A DNA stretch of 64,000 nucleotides, from positions 82,832,422 through 82,896,421 of the forward strand of contig CM061140.1 of assembly GCA_030789695.1 (NCBI GenBank). Direction: 5' to 3'. The translations under genes and the position numbers were made by a program. The notes beneath the pieces were generated by a model that worked only from the letters and a program-made list of their open reading frames with translations, made no database searches and was not told where the DNA came from. Shown here one piece after another: positions 10,363 through 22,331 of the stretch (the stretch's first letter is position 1; every line of letters begins with the position of its first letter). This DNA comes from Scilla litardierei. Taxonomy: Eukaryota > Streptophyta > Magnoliopsida > Asparagales > Asparagaceae.

Positions 10363-11422
10363 CCCCAGTTTTTAACCTAGTTTAGAGACCTTTTTCAGAA
10401 CTTTTTGCAGCCTTTTTTAGATTACTTTTTAGGAGATTAGATTTAGTTCTTTTGGGAGAGAGAAAAGTGTTATTTTGTTGGATGCTATTGAATCTTCATT
10501 GGTTTGTCTCTCTCTCTCTATCAAAAACCTCATTTTTATTGATATATTGAATATTGCAATGAATTCTATTGGTTTTATTATTGAATTTCCATTGAATTGC
10601 ATTATGAATTGTGAGTAGTTTTATCGTCTTAGGGCGTAGGGATGAACCCTACGAACCCTATTTCTAATTTGTGATGAATTGGTGAAATTATTGCTAGAAT
10701 TGATTAGGGTTAGTTTGGGATTGATTTGATACGAAAAGCTAGGGATTCATACCGGTTGTGATTTACAAGAGATTGGACCCCAACTCGATAGGAAGCCCTA
10801 GAAATTCGAATTCGGTTGCAATTGGATTTCTCCGGAATCGGTTTGCAAGAGATTGGATCGAAAGTGGGGTTTTCGATTGCAATTCTATACCAATACCCGT
10901 TTGCAAGAGATTGGAAGGGTAGGAACTATCACAACCTAGATCGTAACTCGAGTTTGCACGAGAGTGGGCTCAAGGGGCGATTGAACGATGATGTCGATCC
11001 TAATGCTAGCGGCTTAGGCTACGGTTTGTAAGAGATTGGGCCCTAACCTAGGTTTGCTATAGACCGGCAATAGCGCGAGAGCGTGAGCTTGGTTCTACAT
11101 TTAGTTGCAACTAGTTCACCTGAATTACAAGTCTAGCAATTATGAAACCTACGAATCACAATGACGAGATACGGTTTGTAGCGGGGATTCCCTAGCCCTA
11201 GGCGCTTTTATTAATTTGATATTCCTTTTATACAATTGAACGAATGTGACCGCTTTATTGCGAACATTTCTTGACTGTTCTTATACCCAGGTGAATTGAA
11301 GAAGACACTTTCATTTGCCCTCCTCGTGTTCGATACCCGCTCGTCGCTACACCGTGTGCTTGCGGTAAGACTAGCGATTCGTCCCGCCCCGGATGTGTAT
11401 TCGGGGCGGTCGATCAAGTTTT

Positions 11423-11440
11423 TGGTGACGTTGCCGGGGA
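11423..11440 (+). other. Primer binding site, tRNA-Asp type
   Basis: TGGTGACGTTGCCGGGGA follows the LTR after AGTTTT. It matches TGGCGCCGTTGCCGGGGA, the tRNA-Asp complement used by Athila elements, with two mismatches. Confidence 0.85.
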
Positions 11441-11558
11441 GGCGATAGTGTTTCATTCTACCTACCTAGCTATTTTCCTTTTTTTGTTTTATTATATCTA
11501 TTTTTATTTTACCCTTCCTTTGTGCTAACTATTTCTTTGAAACTCTGTTTTCCCTTGC

Positions 11559-14315
11559 ATGTACACGAGATCCACGGCGACCCCCGAAGAAATACTATAC
11601 AATCCGAAGATCGAACGTACATTGAGGAGGATCAGAGCGGAGAGGAGACTCGATACGGAAGGGAATTGTATGACCAATCCTGAGACACCCGAAGAATTGG
11701 CGGCGCGAATGGCGAGGATCATTTCCATTAGAGATAGGCTTCGGCCTAAGACTTCCTCCACGGCCTCATCCATAGCTATGTCGGAGTTGGCGGCCGACAA
11801 AAATTTCGAATTGAAGACCGGATTGGTGGTTCTGATGCAGCAAGACCCTTTTCATGGGAATTCCCATGAGAACCCTCATTACCACATCCAGCTCTTCCTA
11901 TCAAAATGTGCCACCTTCCAAATGCCGGGCGTCTCCATAGATGCTATCAGACTGCGCATCTTCCCCTTCACACTCAAGGACAAAGCCTTATATTGGTTGA
12001 GGACGCAAGCTGAAGGAATCTTCACCACTTGGGATGAATTGGGGAATGCCTTCGTCGACAAATTTTACCCGCCCTCCAAGACAGTGAAGATAAGAAGTGC
12101 TCTCATGTCCTTCAAGCAAGGACCTCAGGAGACTCTCTATGAGGCATGGGAGCGCTTCAAGGACTTGCAACATCAATGCCCCCATCACAGCATAGAGGAT
12201 TGGGAGCTTGTCCACAGTTTCTACAATGGACTCCAACCGGGCACAAAACAGATTATTGATGCTACCGCAAACGGAGCCATTTTGTCAAAGACTCCCGATG
12301 AAGCTACGGCCTTGCTAGAAAAGATGGCCTCCAACAACCAACAATGGGGGGACGAGCGAGGACATTCTTCGTTGAAGCCCACAAGTATTTATGAGGCCAA
12401 GGCCGTGGCGGAGCTTGCTAGCAAATTTGACTCTCTCCACAAGGTAGTGGAGAGGTTAGAGAAATACATTACCGAGCCGCAAGGAGCCCCTACTACATCC
12501 GCACCGACAAACCATATGAGTGATTGGCAAGACCAATCACAAGCCATGTATGTATGAGGAGAGCATGGAGAGGGAGCTTTGGAGCAAATTCAGTATGTTG
12601 CGGGGAATTCCGGATATTGGGCCAACCCGGCCGCTTGAAACCATCCGGGTTTTTCTTATGCTAATAATGATGGTGCCTTGAACCCCCCACCTCAACAACC
12701 TCCTCAAGCTCGGGCTCCACCACTACAACCGAATTATCAACCAAGGGGGCCACCGCAACAAAACTTCCCACCTAGACAACAAGTGGGACCTTATAGGCCA
12801 CCCGGGTATAATCAAGGTTGGAGAAATCCCAACCCTCCGCAAGCTCAATCACGTTCAGATTTTGAAGCTAAGGTGCAAGAGTTTATGGCGGAGCAAAGAA
12901 AGATTAACTCCACGTTGAAGGCGGGACAAGATTCTCTCACCACCGTCGTCACTCAAATTGGGGAGCAACTTGCGTTGCTTAATAGGAACAACCTACAATT
13001 GCCGGCTCAACCCGAGCCAAATCCACGGGGCAACACCGGGCATATCAACGCGGTTGTTGCGGTTACAACAAGAGGTGGGAAGGATACCACTCCCCCCATG
13101 ACTCAAATCAAGGAACCCGTGGTGGAGATTCTAGAAGAGAGCGAGCCGGCAATTGAGGTGGAAAAAGAGAAGGAACCGCAAGAAGGAGCAAAATCTAAAG
13201 TGGAGGAACCTATTGATGAGCGCCGATTCATGCCACCGGTGCCTTTCCCTCAACGGCTAGCTAGATCCAAGATCGAGAAGAGGCTAGCCAAGTTCCTTGA
13301 ATACTTGAGAGGGGTGAGCCTCAATATCCCTTTCCTTGATGCCATAGTGGAAATCCCATCCTATGCAAAGTTCTTAAAGGACTTGATTACGGGAAGAAAA
13401 AGGAAAGAGAAGATCATGCTCGCAGAACAAGGAACTTGGTTTACTAGGAAGGAAAAGGAGCCCGCCAAATTTAAAGATCCTGGGAGTTTCCGGATTCCTT
13501 GCACACTCGGAGGCATCCCCTTACAAAAAGTATTGGTTGATTTAGGCGCTAGTGTGAGCCTCATGCCTCTCACCATGTTCCGGAAGTTGAATACCGGCAC
13601 GGATTTAAAGCCAACCGACATGAGGATTCAACTCGTGGACGGTCAGATTACAAGGCCGGTTGGGATCGCGGAGAACATCCCACACCAAGTTCCGGGAGGC
13701 ATATGCTTGCCTTGTGATTTTGTGATCATGGACATCAAGGAGGAGGGTGGCACATCGCTCATACTTGGACGCCCATTCCTCGCCACCGCCGGTGTAATCA
13801 TCGATGTACGGGAAGGGACTCTTACCTTGAATGTCGGCAACATTGAAGTCGAGCTCCATTTACCAAAGGCTATGAAGCACATGTCGTATCATGAGGAGCT
13901 AGATTACTTAGACCTCCTAGATGAGATTATAGAAGAGGCTATCCCCTACTCCATCGGTGCACTCCATGATGACGGCTTTGAAGAAAGCCAAGACTTGAGC
14001 GAAGAAGAGACATTGGAGGACTCTCCTAAAATCCCCACGGTGAATGATGACGGTGACGCTGATGTCGCGAGAATACGGGAGCTCTACAAGCTCTCGACAT
14101 TGAAGAATCCGAAGAAAGCTCCACCGATTCAAAGATCGGTGTCACCGGCGAAGTCAAGGACCGGAACAAGCTCAAGCTTGGGGGAGACATCCCCCAACAT
14201 TGCTCATGATGAAGGGGCACTGAGGAAGACCACACACCACCACGATCCAAATCCGAGTGGTCTTCCCGGCAAGTTCGACGGGTGCATCTCATATGCACCC
14301 AACATCCCGCGCTAA
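11559..14315 (+). pseudogene. gag-pro: Athila Gag-protease, two in-frame TGA codons
   Basis: One reading frame of 919 codons is broken only by TGA at 12555-12557 and 12639-12641. Both contexts (MYV*GEHGE, NPAA*NHPGF) fit CGA-to-TGA changes. Residues ~90-260 form a Ty3 retrotransposon gag domain (KDKALYWL, FYPPSKT, LHHQ-like HQCPHHSIEDWELVHSFYNGL). A Pro/Gln-rich linker follows, with no CCHC knuckle. The protease at 13500-13830 has VDLGASVSLMPL (DLG in place of DTG, common in Athila) and the second motif LILGRPFLATAG. After protease an acidic tail ends at 14315 with no RT. The ATG at 11559 follows the PBS by about 120 bp and is the only start suited to the frame. Gag would form the particle and protease would mature it. 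Confidence 0.9.
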
Positions 14316-14644
14316 ATTGAATATCCAAAGGGGTCGAGCTCAAGACCTTAAACGAGCGCTTGTTGGGAGGCAACCCGATGGTTTTTGCATTATTTTTATT
14401 TGGTTTTTATTTTTATTTTAGACTTTATTTGTGTTTTGAGTCTTTTTGCCCATAAAAACCGTGACAACTGGTCTTAATATCTATGACAGGAGAGGAGAAA
14501 AGGAGATCTCTCATATGGAGGAAGATAGAGACAAGGAAGAGCACTCCAGGAATGCACTCAGGCCTTGGGAGGAGGAAGAAACCAACTGGAGGAAGAAAAA
14601 CAGAAAGTAGAGCAAAAACGGAGCCCCGAAGCAGAAAACAGCAT
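14316..14644 (+). other. Post-pol relic, non-coding
   Basis: Contains GCGCTTGTTGGGAGGCAACC (14356-14375), a segment usually found just after the integrase end in Athila elements, then T-rich DNA. Its position right after protease marks where RT, RNase H and integrase were lost. Confidence 0.5.
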
Positions 14645-14991
14645 GCCACTCGGCCGAGTATCATATGCGACTCGGCCGAGCAAAGGACCACATTCGACCG
14701 AGTGGGGCACCAACCAGGGAAGTCTGTGGAACCAACTCTCTGTCTTTTTTGTGCATTTCGTATTAACTACCACTCGGCCGAGTACGTTTAGTCACTCGGC
14801 CGAGGGAAACGGATACCCTCCTAGCCTGAATATTGCTGAGTAGCTTATGCCACTCGGCCGATGGAGTTTTCTCTCTTCGGCCGAGTGAACAAAAGCTACT
14901 CGGCCAAGTCGTAAGTGGCGGGGAGAAATTTAAATTCTTTTTGACATTACGTCACTCGGCCGAGCAACATAGTCACTCGGCCGAGTCGTAA
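14645..14991. repeat. CACTCGGCCGAGTG array before the env-like ORF
   Basis: About nine full or partial copies of CACTCGGCCGAGT(G) lie in 350 bp, directly before a TATA box at 14999. The motif is the same as in the LTR, although the intervening sequence differs. Confidence 0.88.
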
Positions 14992-14998
14992 CTACCCC

Positions 14999-15542
14999 TA
15001 TATATATCGCTGCGGGCTCGGCGCGATTTTCGAAACGCATAATCCCCAATTCCGCCCGAGCCCAGCACCTATTCATCTCCCCTCGCCCGCGACAGCACCC
15101 CCCTCACCCGAATCACCTCGCCGCCGGCCCCACTCGCCCGACCACCGCCGGCGATCATCCCACCGTCGACGCCCCGACCTCCGGCGAGTAGCCTCGCCGC
15201 CGGCCGACCCCGTATCGCCTCGGTTTGCCCCCAAACTCCATTTTTCTCCTATTTAGCTCGATCCGTAGACCCGTTGAGCCCAAAAATCAAATTAATTTGT
15301 TTATCTATCTATTATACCCCATCTCCCCCAAGTATTTTGGATATTATCCGCTGATATCGTTTTTTGATTTGCAGGCTATCTTGGGGGAGCTTTGGGGAGC
15401 TCCAGGACGCACTTTTCGCTTTGCGGAGGCGGTGCTCTTCGTACGCACTTGCTGACTTTCTCTCGCGGTGTGTTCAGGTACACACGTTCCTTTTTTGAGC
15501 ACGCCGCATTATATTTTCATTGGGTGAGCACTCGCGGCACAC
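14999..15542 (+). promoter_or_regulatory. Internal promoter and leader of the env-like ORF
   Basis: TATATATATC at 14999-15008 is followed by a C-rich leader (CCGCCGGCC repeats) and then T-rich DNA ending TTTTTTGATTTGCAG at 15375, a good 3' splice site. A second acceptor-like TGTTCAG is at 15477. Inference: a separately initiated and possibly spliced mRNA for the third ORF. No donor can be fixed by eye. Confidence 0.5.
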
Positions 15543-17567
15543 ATGACGCCCCGTACTAGGCCACGTACGCGGGGAGCCTCTTCCAAGCGGAAGAGGACCG
15601 ATGATGCCGATCCCTCTCATGCTAGGGAGGACTCTCCTCCACCTAGTCCACCACCACCCACACAGCCGTTTCCCGCCGATCCCATCCACGCACAGCCCAT
15701 CCCCGCCGATCCTGTCCTACCACCGGCTCCCGTTGTCGGGCCGCTGGGGATCACGTTCAGAGACGACGCACAGCGCGTCCGATTTGAGTGTATCGCCCAG
15801 CGATTTATAGTGCCCTCTAGGTTCGCACATTTAGCAGACCTTGATCGCCTAGGGGTGCTAGAGGGGATGCTCACATTGTACGACAACGTGGGTTGGCGCG
15901 ACTTCTTGTCTGTGTCGGCGGACACCTACGTCCGCCCGACACTTGAGGTTCTTAGCTCGATAGCCCGGACCCCTGGAGGATGCACATTCTGCCTTATGGA
16001 TCGAGAGTGCGAGGTCACTCTCGCCATGCTTCGTGCGTTCTTCCAGTGGCCCGATGTCTCCGTCCCCGACCGAGCCTACGCACCCACTCACATCCCACCG
16101 CCGTCGTTTGACACTTCCATGTTCTGGACACGTATCACGGGCTCCCACCCTGGCTTTGACCCTAGTAGGGCCAAGGCCTCAGCCATCCTACACCCCTGCC
16201 TCCGCATAGCACAGCGCCTCATGGCGACCACTTTCTTGGCGAGGTACGAGCCTAGGACGATGCCTACGCCTGAGCTCTACATGCTCTACGCGATGACTCG
16301 CCCCAGAGTTCTGGATAGGGGTAGCGATGACCTGGTCCCCGCCGTTGAGATTGATATCTCTAGCTGGTTCTTAGACCGCATCATCATTTCGGTGGGTGCC
16401 CGCTCACCTATTTGCTGCGACGGTCTGATTACTCTGCTAGCCCTGATGACCGGCGTGGACCTACCTGCTGACCTTCGACGAGCCCCGGGCCCCACTGCAT
16501 TGTCGATAGACGTCATGGCCTGGATGAAGATGCTTCGTCCCCACGGCCAGCAGCACTGGGTGTGGTTGCACGGTCCTTTTAGTGCAGATTACATGATCCT
16601 CCCGAGCCCCGCTCGGACACATATAGGACCGGCCCACGAGGAATGGATCCCAGCGATGGATCTCCTCATCCCAGCTGCCTACGTACTTGAGGCTGAGGGC
16701 ACTGAGCAGGCACCCCCTGCACCCCCTGCACCTCCTGCTGACCACGTGATCCCTCAGCCCGAGCCCGCATTGTCTGCACCTCCCGGCACCTCTGTCCCCA
16801 CTTCTGTCAGTGTCGGGAGTACCCTTGCTGAGCCGTCCACCACCACCCCCACCACTGATGTGCCTATCTCGGTTGAGCCTATTTCCTCACTTCTTCCCGA
16901 GCGTCCACCCACTATCCTTGAGAGCGACGAGTCTTCCTTCCCTGCTGTTGTGCGGTCCCTATCCAGCTTGCTATCTGCTGGGGTGTCACCTTTTGGTCCT
17001 TACACTTCCACCCCAGTGGTCGACCCTTCTGTCTCCACTGCAGCTGTCCTATCCGAGAGTGTCGTGACGTCTGTCCTCACACCTGTGTCACCGACCTCTC
17101 TTGCTGCCTCGTCGCCGATTTTGTCTTCCACCACTGCTGCTGCTGCCTCCTCGTCCCAGCCTGCGTCCCAGCCTCACACTGAGGCTGGGCATCCACTAGT
17201 GAGCACAGCACCCTTCCCGCACTTTCCTGTCGGCCCTATTATCTACTCCACCCGTGTGCGGCAGCCCTGTCCTTCACAGCCTAGACCTGTTCGTCCCTCC
17301 GCTCCACCACCCCCTGACACTCTACTTCAAAGCCTTCGTGCTCTTGAGGGGGTGGTGAGTGGACTCAGAGGCGATTTTAGGGCTCTCTCTGCAATGGTCA
17401 GTTCCGTGGAGTCCCGTGTCGCCATGCTTCCCGATATTCAGGCTTGCCTGAATCAGATCCTGGCGCGACTCCCTCCACTACACCCACCCACCCAGCCGAC
17501 ACCTCGACCACCACCACCTCCTCCACCTTCGCCACAGGACGGAGATGGTGCAGCACCACCAGCTTAG
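15543..17567 (+). CDS. Athila env-like protein (ATHILA ORF-1 family), intact
   Basis: 674 codons with no interruption. Residues 1-60 are basic then Pro/Ser-rich (a possible nuclear signal SSKRKRTDD). Residues ~70-390 carry the ATHILA ORF-1 type domain: RFECIAQRFIVPSRF, LGVLEGMLTLYDNVGWRDFL, TYVRPTLEVLSSI, then PELYMLYAMTRP, WFLDRIIIS and WLHGPF. Residues 390-600 are Ser/Thr/Pro/Val-rich. Residues ~600-645 could form a short coiled coil (SLRALEGVVSGLRGDFRALS), and the end is polyproline. No signal peptide or transmembrane helix is visible, so membrane envelope function is not supported. It lies after the palindrome array and TATA box. It is the only long undamaged ORF in the window. Its role is unknown. 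Confidence 0.85.
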   Translation: MTPRTRPRTRGASSKRKRTDDADPSHAREDSPPPSPPPPTQPFPADPIHAQPIPADPVLPPAPVVGPLGITFRDDAQRVRFECIAQRFIVPSRFAHLADLDRLGVLEGMLTLYDNVGWRDFLSVSADTYVRPTLEVLSSIARTPGGCTFCLMDRECEVTLAMLRAFFQWPDVSVPDRAYAPTHIPPPSFDTSMFWTRITGSHPGFDPSRAKASAILHPCLRIAQRLMATTFLARYEPRTMPTPELYMLYAMTRPRVLDRGSDDLVPAVEIDISSWFLDRIIISVGARSPICCDGLITLLALMTGVDLPADLRRAPGPTALSIDVMAWMKMLRPHGQQHWVWLHGPFSADYMILPSPARTHIGPAHEEWIPAMDLLIPAAYVLEAEGTEQAPPAPPAPPADHVIPQPEPALSAPPGTSVPTSVSVGSTLAEPSTTTPTTDVPISVEPISSLLPERPPTILESDESSFPAVVRSLSSLLSAGVSPFGPYTSTPVVDPSVSTAAVLSESVVTSVLTPVSPTSLAASSPILSSTTAAAASSSQPASQPHTEAGHPLVSTAPFPHFPVGPIIYSTRVRQPCPSQPRPVRPSAPPPPDTLLQSLRALEGVVSGLRGDFRALSAMVSSVESRVAMLPDIQACLNQILARLPPLHPPTQPTPRPPPPPPPSPQDGDGAAPPA

Positions 17568-19477
17568 GCACACCCTTGATGACAATGATCTTTTTTGTCG
17601 TTATGCTGCCCATTTTCTGCTGGTCCTGGAGATTTTTGGCCCCCCCCCTCCTCCCCTCACTATTTTGGTCCATGTTCCGATTGCATCATTTTATATCTTT
17701 TTTTTGGGAGAGAGGGAGAGTATTTTTGGTGACACATTACCTGCATCACTCCGATCTTTGCATGCATCATTCACATCATCATATTTTCTTTTCATTTTTT
17801 TTTCCTTTTTTTATCATGCATGCATCCTCACCCTCCCCACCCATTACCTGTCTCTCGATGTGCCACACTTCGCACATTGAGGACACTGTGCACTTTAGCT
17901 TGGGGGAGTGAGTCCTCACGCTTTTTGCTTTTATCACCTTTATTTTTAGTTTTTTTTCACGTTTTTTCCGCTTTTGCACGCATTTTTCATCACTTTTTCA
18001 TTTTTTTACCATGCATCACGTTTTTCTTGCTTTTCTTGTGTGCTGCATTGTAAATAGTCATGTTTTCCTTTATCTTTATTTCTTTCATCTTTTGCTAGAG
18101 ATGATTTTTCTGTGATGACGATGACGTGGTGTTAGCTTTTCTCTATATGCATGCTAATTTTGTCATGTCATAGCTTTTGTTTCTGATACCATATGCTATG
18201 TTCTGCGTTGCATTTAGAAATACTAACCCATTTCTTTTTCCGTATGGAAATAGATGAAATTCTATTATTAGCTGATGTCTGATGATTCATATGTATGCTA
18301 TCGTAGAAAACACACCAAGATTCACGCATTGATTGCTTATATCTGGAGTACTGCTTTCTTTTCTCATATCACTTCTTATTGCATGATTTGTACGCTTCAC
18401 TTCAGGTTGATTGAATGTTTGCTAGCATTGATATATCTGGACTAGTTTGCTTTTTGTGATTAAACTGAGTAGATTAAATTACCCTGCTGAAGTTGTCATG
18501 CACGTCCTATAGAGTGAACCGAGAGATACATTTATTTCTTTCTCCACATATCTTGAACATTATTTCTCTATTTTAAATTCATTAGTGAATCTCCCCTAGG
18601 CAATTCTATTATTGGCATTCCCCCCGTTGTTATATCCCATGCTCCAATTTCCCGAAAACCAAAATTGAAAAAAATACTCGTATATCCTTCTCTTTTGATT
18701 TGGAATCATTTGTGTATATATATCATTTGAAAAAAAAGAGAGAAGAAAAAGAAAAAGATTTGAGAAAAGGAAAAGAAAGGAGAAAAGAAATTCGAAAACA
18801 ATCCCATCTCATACCCTTTCTCTCTTTCTTCCCTCTTTCGCTTTTATTTTTATTTCTTTTACTTTTGGAGCTTCAAAAGAAATGGGGGATGTAAATATAG
18901 TTTTGTTTATGCCACCACGCTTTTGGATAAGCTTGGGGGAGGATCCTATGATGTGTGAGAGAGTGACTACTTGACGGTGCATGACAACCTAGGCTAAGTA
19001 ATATTTTATACTCGGTGAGATTGCTAGAAGTTTCACCAAATCCAGAAATCTACGCTTGGCATTCATTTCATGAAAACCAAACTTTTCTATTCTTACTAAT
19101 CTATTGTGTGATATCTCTTATACTCCTCATAGAAAGCATTCAATTGAAAAGTGTGTGATCTACGATTTTGTATACCGCTTTAGATGCTTCAGACGATGCT
19201 AATTCTAGAATTATTCCATTTTTCATGCTATATTGATATTCTTGGGTTTTCTATTTCAAATGCACCATTATACTATAATATCGAGATAAAAGTCTTTGAC
19301 ATGAGTTTTGAATTCGATGCGTGCTGTATGAGTAAGCAAAACCCACGTCCTGAGAAAAATGATCGAGCAGCTTCCTTCTTCGTTTTCTATTTTGTTTTTC
19401 TCGTTTTTCATTTTCCTTTTTTTCCATCGCTTCCATTATCTTTATCCACCGGGTTCGCTTTTTACTCATCTTCCTCG
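17568..19477 (+). other. Athila 3' non-coding region, truncated
   Basis: T-rich, no coding signal. AGCTTGGGGGAG occurs at 17899-17910 and again at about 18932-18943. This polypurine block is common near the 3' end of Athila elements. A long GA/AG-rich stretch is at 18728-18800. No PPT-LTR junction is present: sequence changes abruptly at 19477/19478 into the CHR-C protease. Confidence 0.6.
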
Positions 19478-20515
19478 ACCAATCCATCCCAAACATAGCT
19501 TCAAAACTGGGCATCTCTATTACTAAGGAATCGGCATACAACTCTCGTCCACAAATCTCCACAAGACAATGACGGCATCCAGAAGAACTACAGAGCACTC
19601 CATTCCCAGTGTGGATATTCCAACTAGCGGTAAAAGAGTCTACTACTATAGAATGCTTAGCCACGAATCGTTGGGACAAGAAACAATGAGATGCCCCAAA
19701 TCAAAAAGGGATAGAGCGAGAAAGGAGGCAACTCTAACAATGCTTAAGGAAAATAATACATGACCAAAATAAAAGTCTAACATCCTAAACATTGAAGTAC
19801 GAAACTAAGACATGGATGAAGAGACAATCATAACTTAAAGAAAGGTTGGAGAAATACCAAGGGTAACTCGCCCGATATCCTCTGCCTCCACAGTGGTCAT
19901 GGTAAAGGTCTGACTCTTCGGAGCTGCCTTCCTAAAGGTCTGCTATTGGGTAGGCAAATGTGAACCTCTAGGAGCTATGACACTAGGACCTGGTGGTGTT
20001 GAAAGTGAAAGCCTCTGCAGAGCAGGCAGAAGGGTCCTCCACTGCATTGGTCTAGCTGACACAGATGCAACTGATCCTGAAGACTGGCTCTACTGTAGAC
20101 AGAACCTACTCATATGCCCATTCATACCACATATGAAGCATTACCGAGCAAGGGATCTGCTATCGTTCTTCTCATGTCCTGGCTTGCCACAATGCTAGAA
20201 AGACAGTCGCCTCGGTGAGGTTGATGGAACTCTAGGCCTCCTGAACTGGGTGGTCTGTATTGGCATGTGGAAAATCCTCTGCTGTCATGTAGGACGTCTA
20301 TCAGCTGCCACAGGTGCCCTCCCCACACTCTTCAGATGTGTCTCATGCATCCTGGCTGCCTTCAGTACGGCCTCATATATAGGCAAGTCAATTGTGGACA
20401 TGGCTGCTCTATACTCTAGGTTAAGTCCCATACAGAATCGTCGAGCCCTAGTAGTATCGGTCTTCACCAACTCTGGAGCAAACTTGCTTAATAATGAAAA
20501 CTCAGTGGCGTATGC
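19478..20515 (-). pseudogene. CHR-C gag-protease fragment, copy 2
   Basis: Collinear and nearly identical to 8569-9606 (constant offset 10,909), including the decayed intron and the DSGAS frameshift. It ends with TATGC (20511-20515) right before the solo LTR. Homology to copy 1 stops one base from the SIRE insertion point. Confidence 0.88.
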
Positions 20516-22326
20516 TGATCACTCCACATTTTACACCTTTTTTCTGCATGTTTGCATACCATTTTGATCGCTCGTATCGCGTTTTTTCACGATTATTCGA
20601 CAATATTGCAATGCTTTTCACGATTTCTTGTTTTTGTCGAATTTCAGGAGATTTCGAGCGATTTGGAGTGATTCTGAGATGCACCCACTCTGGAGTGTCA
20701 CCCGTGACTCTTTCGAGGGGAATTTTGCAATTGGAGAGGAGTGGAAGAAGAACGAACGTCGTAAGAGCGACGATGGAGCAAAAATACGAAGATTGGGCAT
20801 TTTCAGCATGTCACTCGGCCGAGTGAAGGAGTCACTCGGCCGACCATCGAAAGCCCGCTCGGACGGCCAAATCGGACACGCAACAGACTGAGTATCAGCG
20901 TGCACTCGGCCGACCGTCGCCAGCCCACTCGGCCGAACCACGGAGACCCCACTCGCCCGAGTGGAATCAAGACGACGGCAAACGAAAAGTCCCAGCTTAC
21001 TGTAATCTGTCAGTCAACTCCCAAGTTCTGACTCGGCCGAGTGAAAAAGTCCCCTCGGCCGAAGCAAAGAAAGTCACTCGGCCGAGTGACTCCCGAGGAG
21101 CCGACCCCCAAAAGTCCGAAGTTACTGGAATTTGTCAGGGTTTGTCACTCGGCCGAATGACATTTGTCACTCGGCCGAGTGAGCCGCGCTGCCTGTAGCG
21201 TAAATTGCGATTTTTAGGCTACGCAGGGGCAATTTCGTCACAGTTTTTTGGGCGTTTTTGGGGGGTATTTAACCCCAGTTTTTAACCTAGTTTAGAGACC
21301 TTTTTCAGAACTTTTTGCAGCCTTTTTTAGATTACTTTTTAGGAGATTAGATTTAGTTCTTTTGGGAGAGAGAAAAGTGCTATTTTGTTGGATGCTATTG
21401 AATCTTCATTGGTTTGTCTCTCTCTCTCTATCAAAACCCTCATTTTTATTGATATATTGAATATTGCAATGAATTCTATTGGTTTTATTATTGAATTTCC
21501 ATTGAATTGCATTATGAATTGTGAGTAGTTTTATCGTCTTAGGGCGTAGGGATGAACCCTACGAACCCTATTTCTAATTTGTGATGAATTGGTGAAATTA
21601 TTGCTAGAATTGATTAGGGTTAGTTTGGGATTGATTTGATACGAATAGCTAGGGATTCATACCGGTGGGGATTTGCAAGAGATTGGATCCCAACTCGATA
21701 GGAAGCCCTAGAAATTCGAATTCGGTTGCAATTGGATTTCTCCGAAATCGGTTTGCAAGAGATTGGACCGAAACTGGGGTTTTCGATTGCAATTATATAC
21801 CAATACCCGTTTGCAAGAGATTGGATGGGTAGGAACTATCACAACCTAGACCGTAACTCGAGTTTGCACGAGAGTGGGCTCGAGGGGCGATTGAACGATG
21901 ATGTCGATCCTAATGCTAGCGGCTTAGGCTAGGGTTTGCAAGAGATTGGGCCCTAACCTAGGTTTGCTATAGACCGGCAATAGCACGAGAGCGTGAGCTT
22001 GGTTCTACATTTAGTTGCAACTAGTTCACCTGAATTGCAAGTCTAGCAATTGTGAAACCTACGAATCACAATGATGAGATACGGTTTGTAGCGGGGATTC
22101 CCTACCCCTAGGCACTTTTATTAATTTGATATTCCTTTTATACAATTGAACGACTGTGACCGCTTTATTGCGAACATTTCTCGACTATTCTTATAGCCAG
22201 GTGAATTGAAGAAGACACTGTCATTTGCCCTCCTCGTGTTCGATACCCGCTCGCCGCTACACCGTGCGCTTGCGGTAAGACTAGTGAGTCGTCCGGCCCC
22301 GGGTGTGTGTTCGGGACGGTCGATCA
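20516..22326 (+). repeat. Athila solo LTR (1811 bp) with TATGC target duplication
   Basis: TG...CA ends. TATGC is at 20511-20515 and 22327-22331. CHR-C Gag is split exactly here: the N-terminal half lies right of the LTR and the C-terminal half left of it, both on the minus strand. No internal region or PBS follows, so this is a solo LTR. Confidence 0.93.
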
Positions 22327-22331
22327 TATGC

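Larger units (their letters stand above)
9607..11416 (+). repeat. Athila 5' LTR (1810 bp)
   Basis: Starts TGACCACTCTAC and ends GGTCGATCA, and is nearly identical along its length to 20516-22326. The left flank is target duplication TATGC (9602-9606). It contains a CACTCGGCCGAGTG array, TATA box, a TCTCTCTCTC tract (10507-10518) and several GTTTGCAAGAGATTGGA-like imperfect repeats (10760-11040). Confidence 0.93.
9607..19477 (+). mobile_element. Athila-type Ty3/gypsy element lacking RT-RNase H-integrase
   Basis: Order: 1810-bp LTR, tRNA-Asp PBS, gag-protease, a pre-env palindrome array with TATA box, and an intact env-like ORF. The left end shows TATGC immediately before TG. The same TATGC follows the solo LTR at 22327. 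RT, RNase H and integrase are absent between 14315 and 15543. The 3' end of the internal region is cut at 19477, where a second copy of the CHR-C fragment begins. This is a non-autonomous copy that would need another Athila element's pol. Confidence 0.85.

Noticed and set aside
8569..11416. A single 2.85-kb LTR paired with 19478-22326
   Set aside because: True TG...CA ends and TATGC target sites place the LTR at 9607-11416 and 20516-22326; the extra 1 kb is flanking CHR-C sequence.
15543..17567. Retroviral-type envelope glycoprotein
   Set aside because: No signal peptide, transmembrane segment or cleavage site is visible; only the position after pol suggests env.
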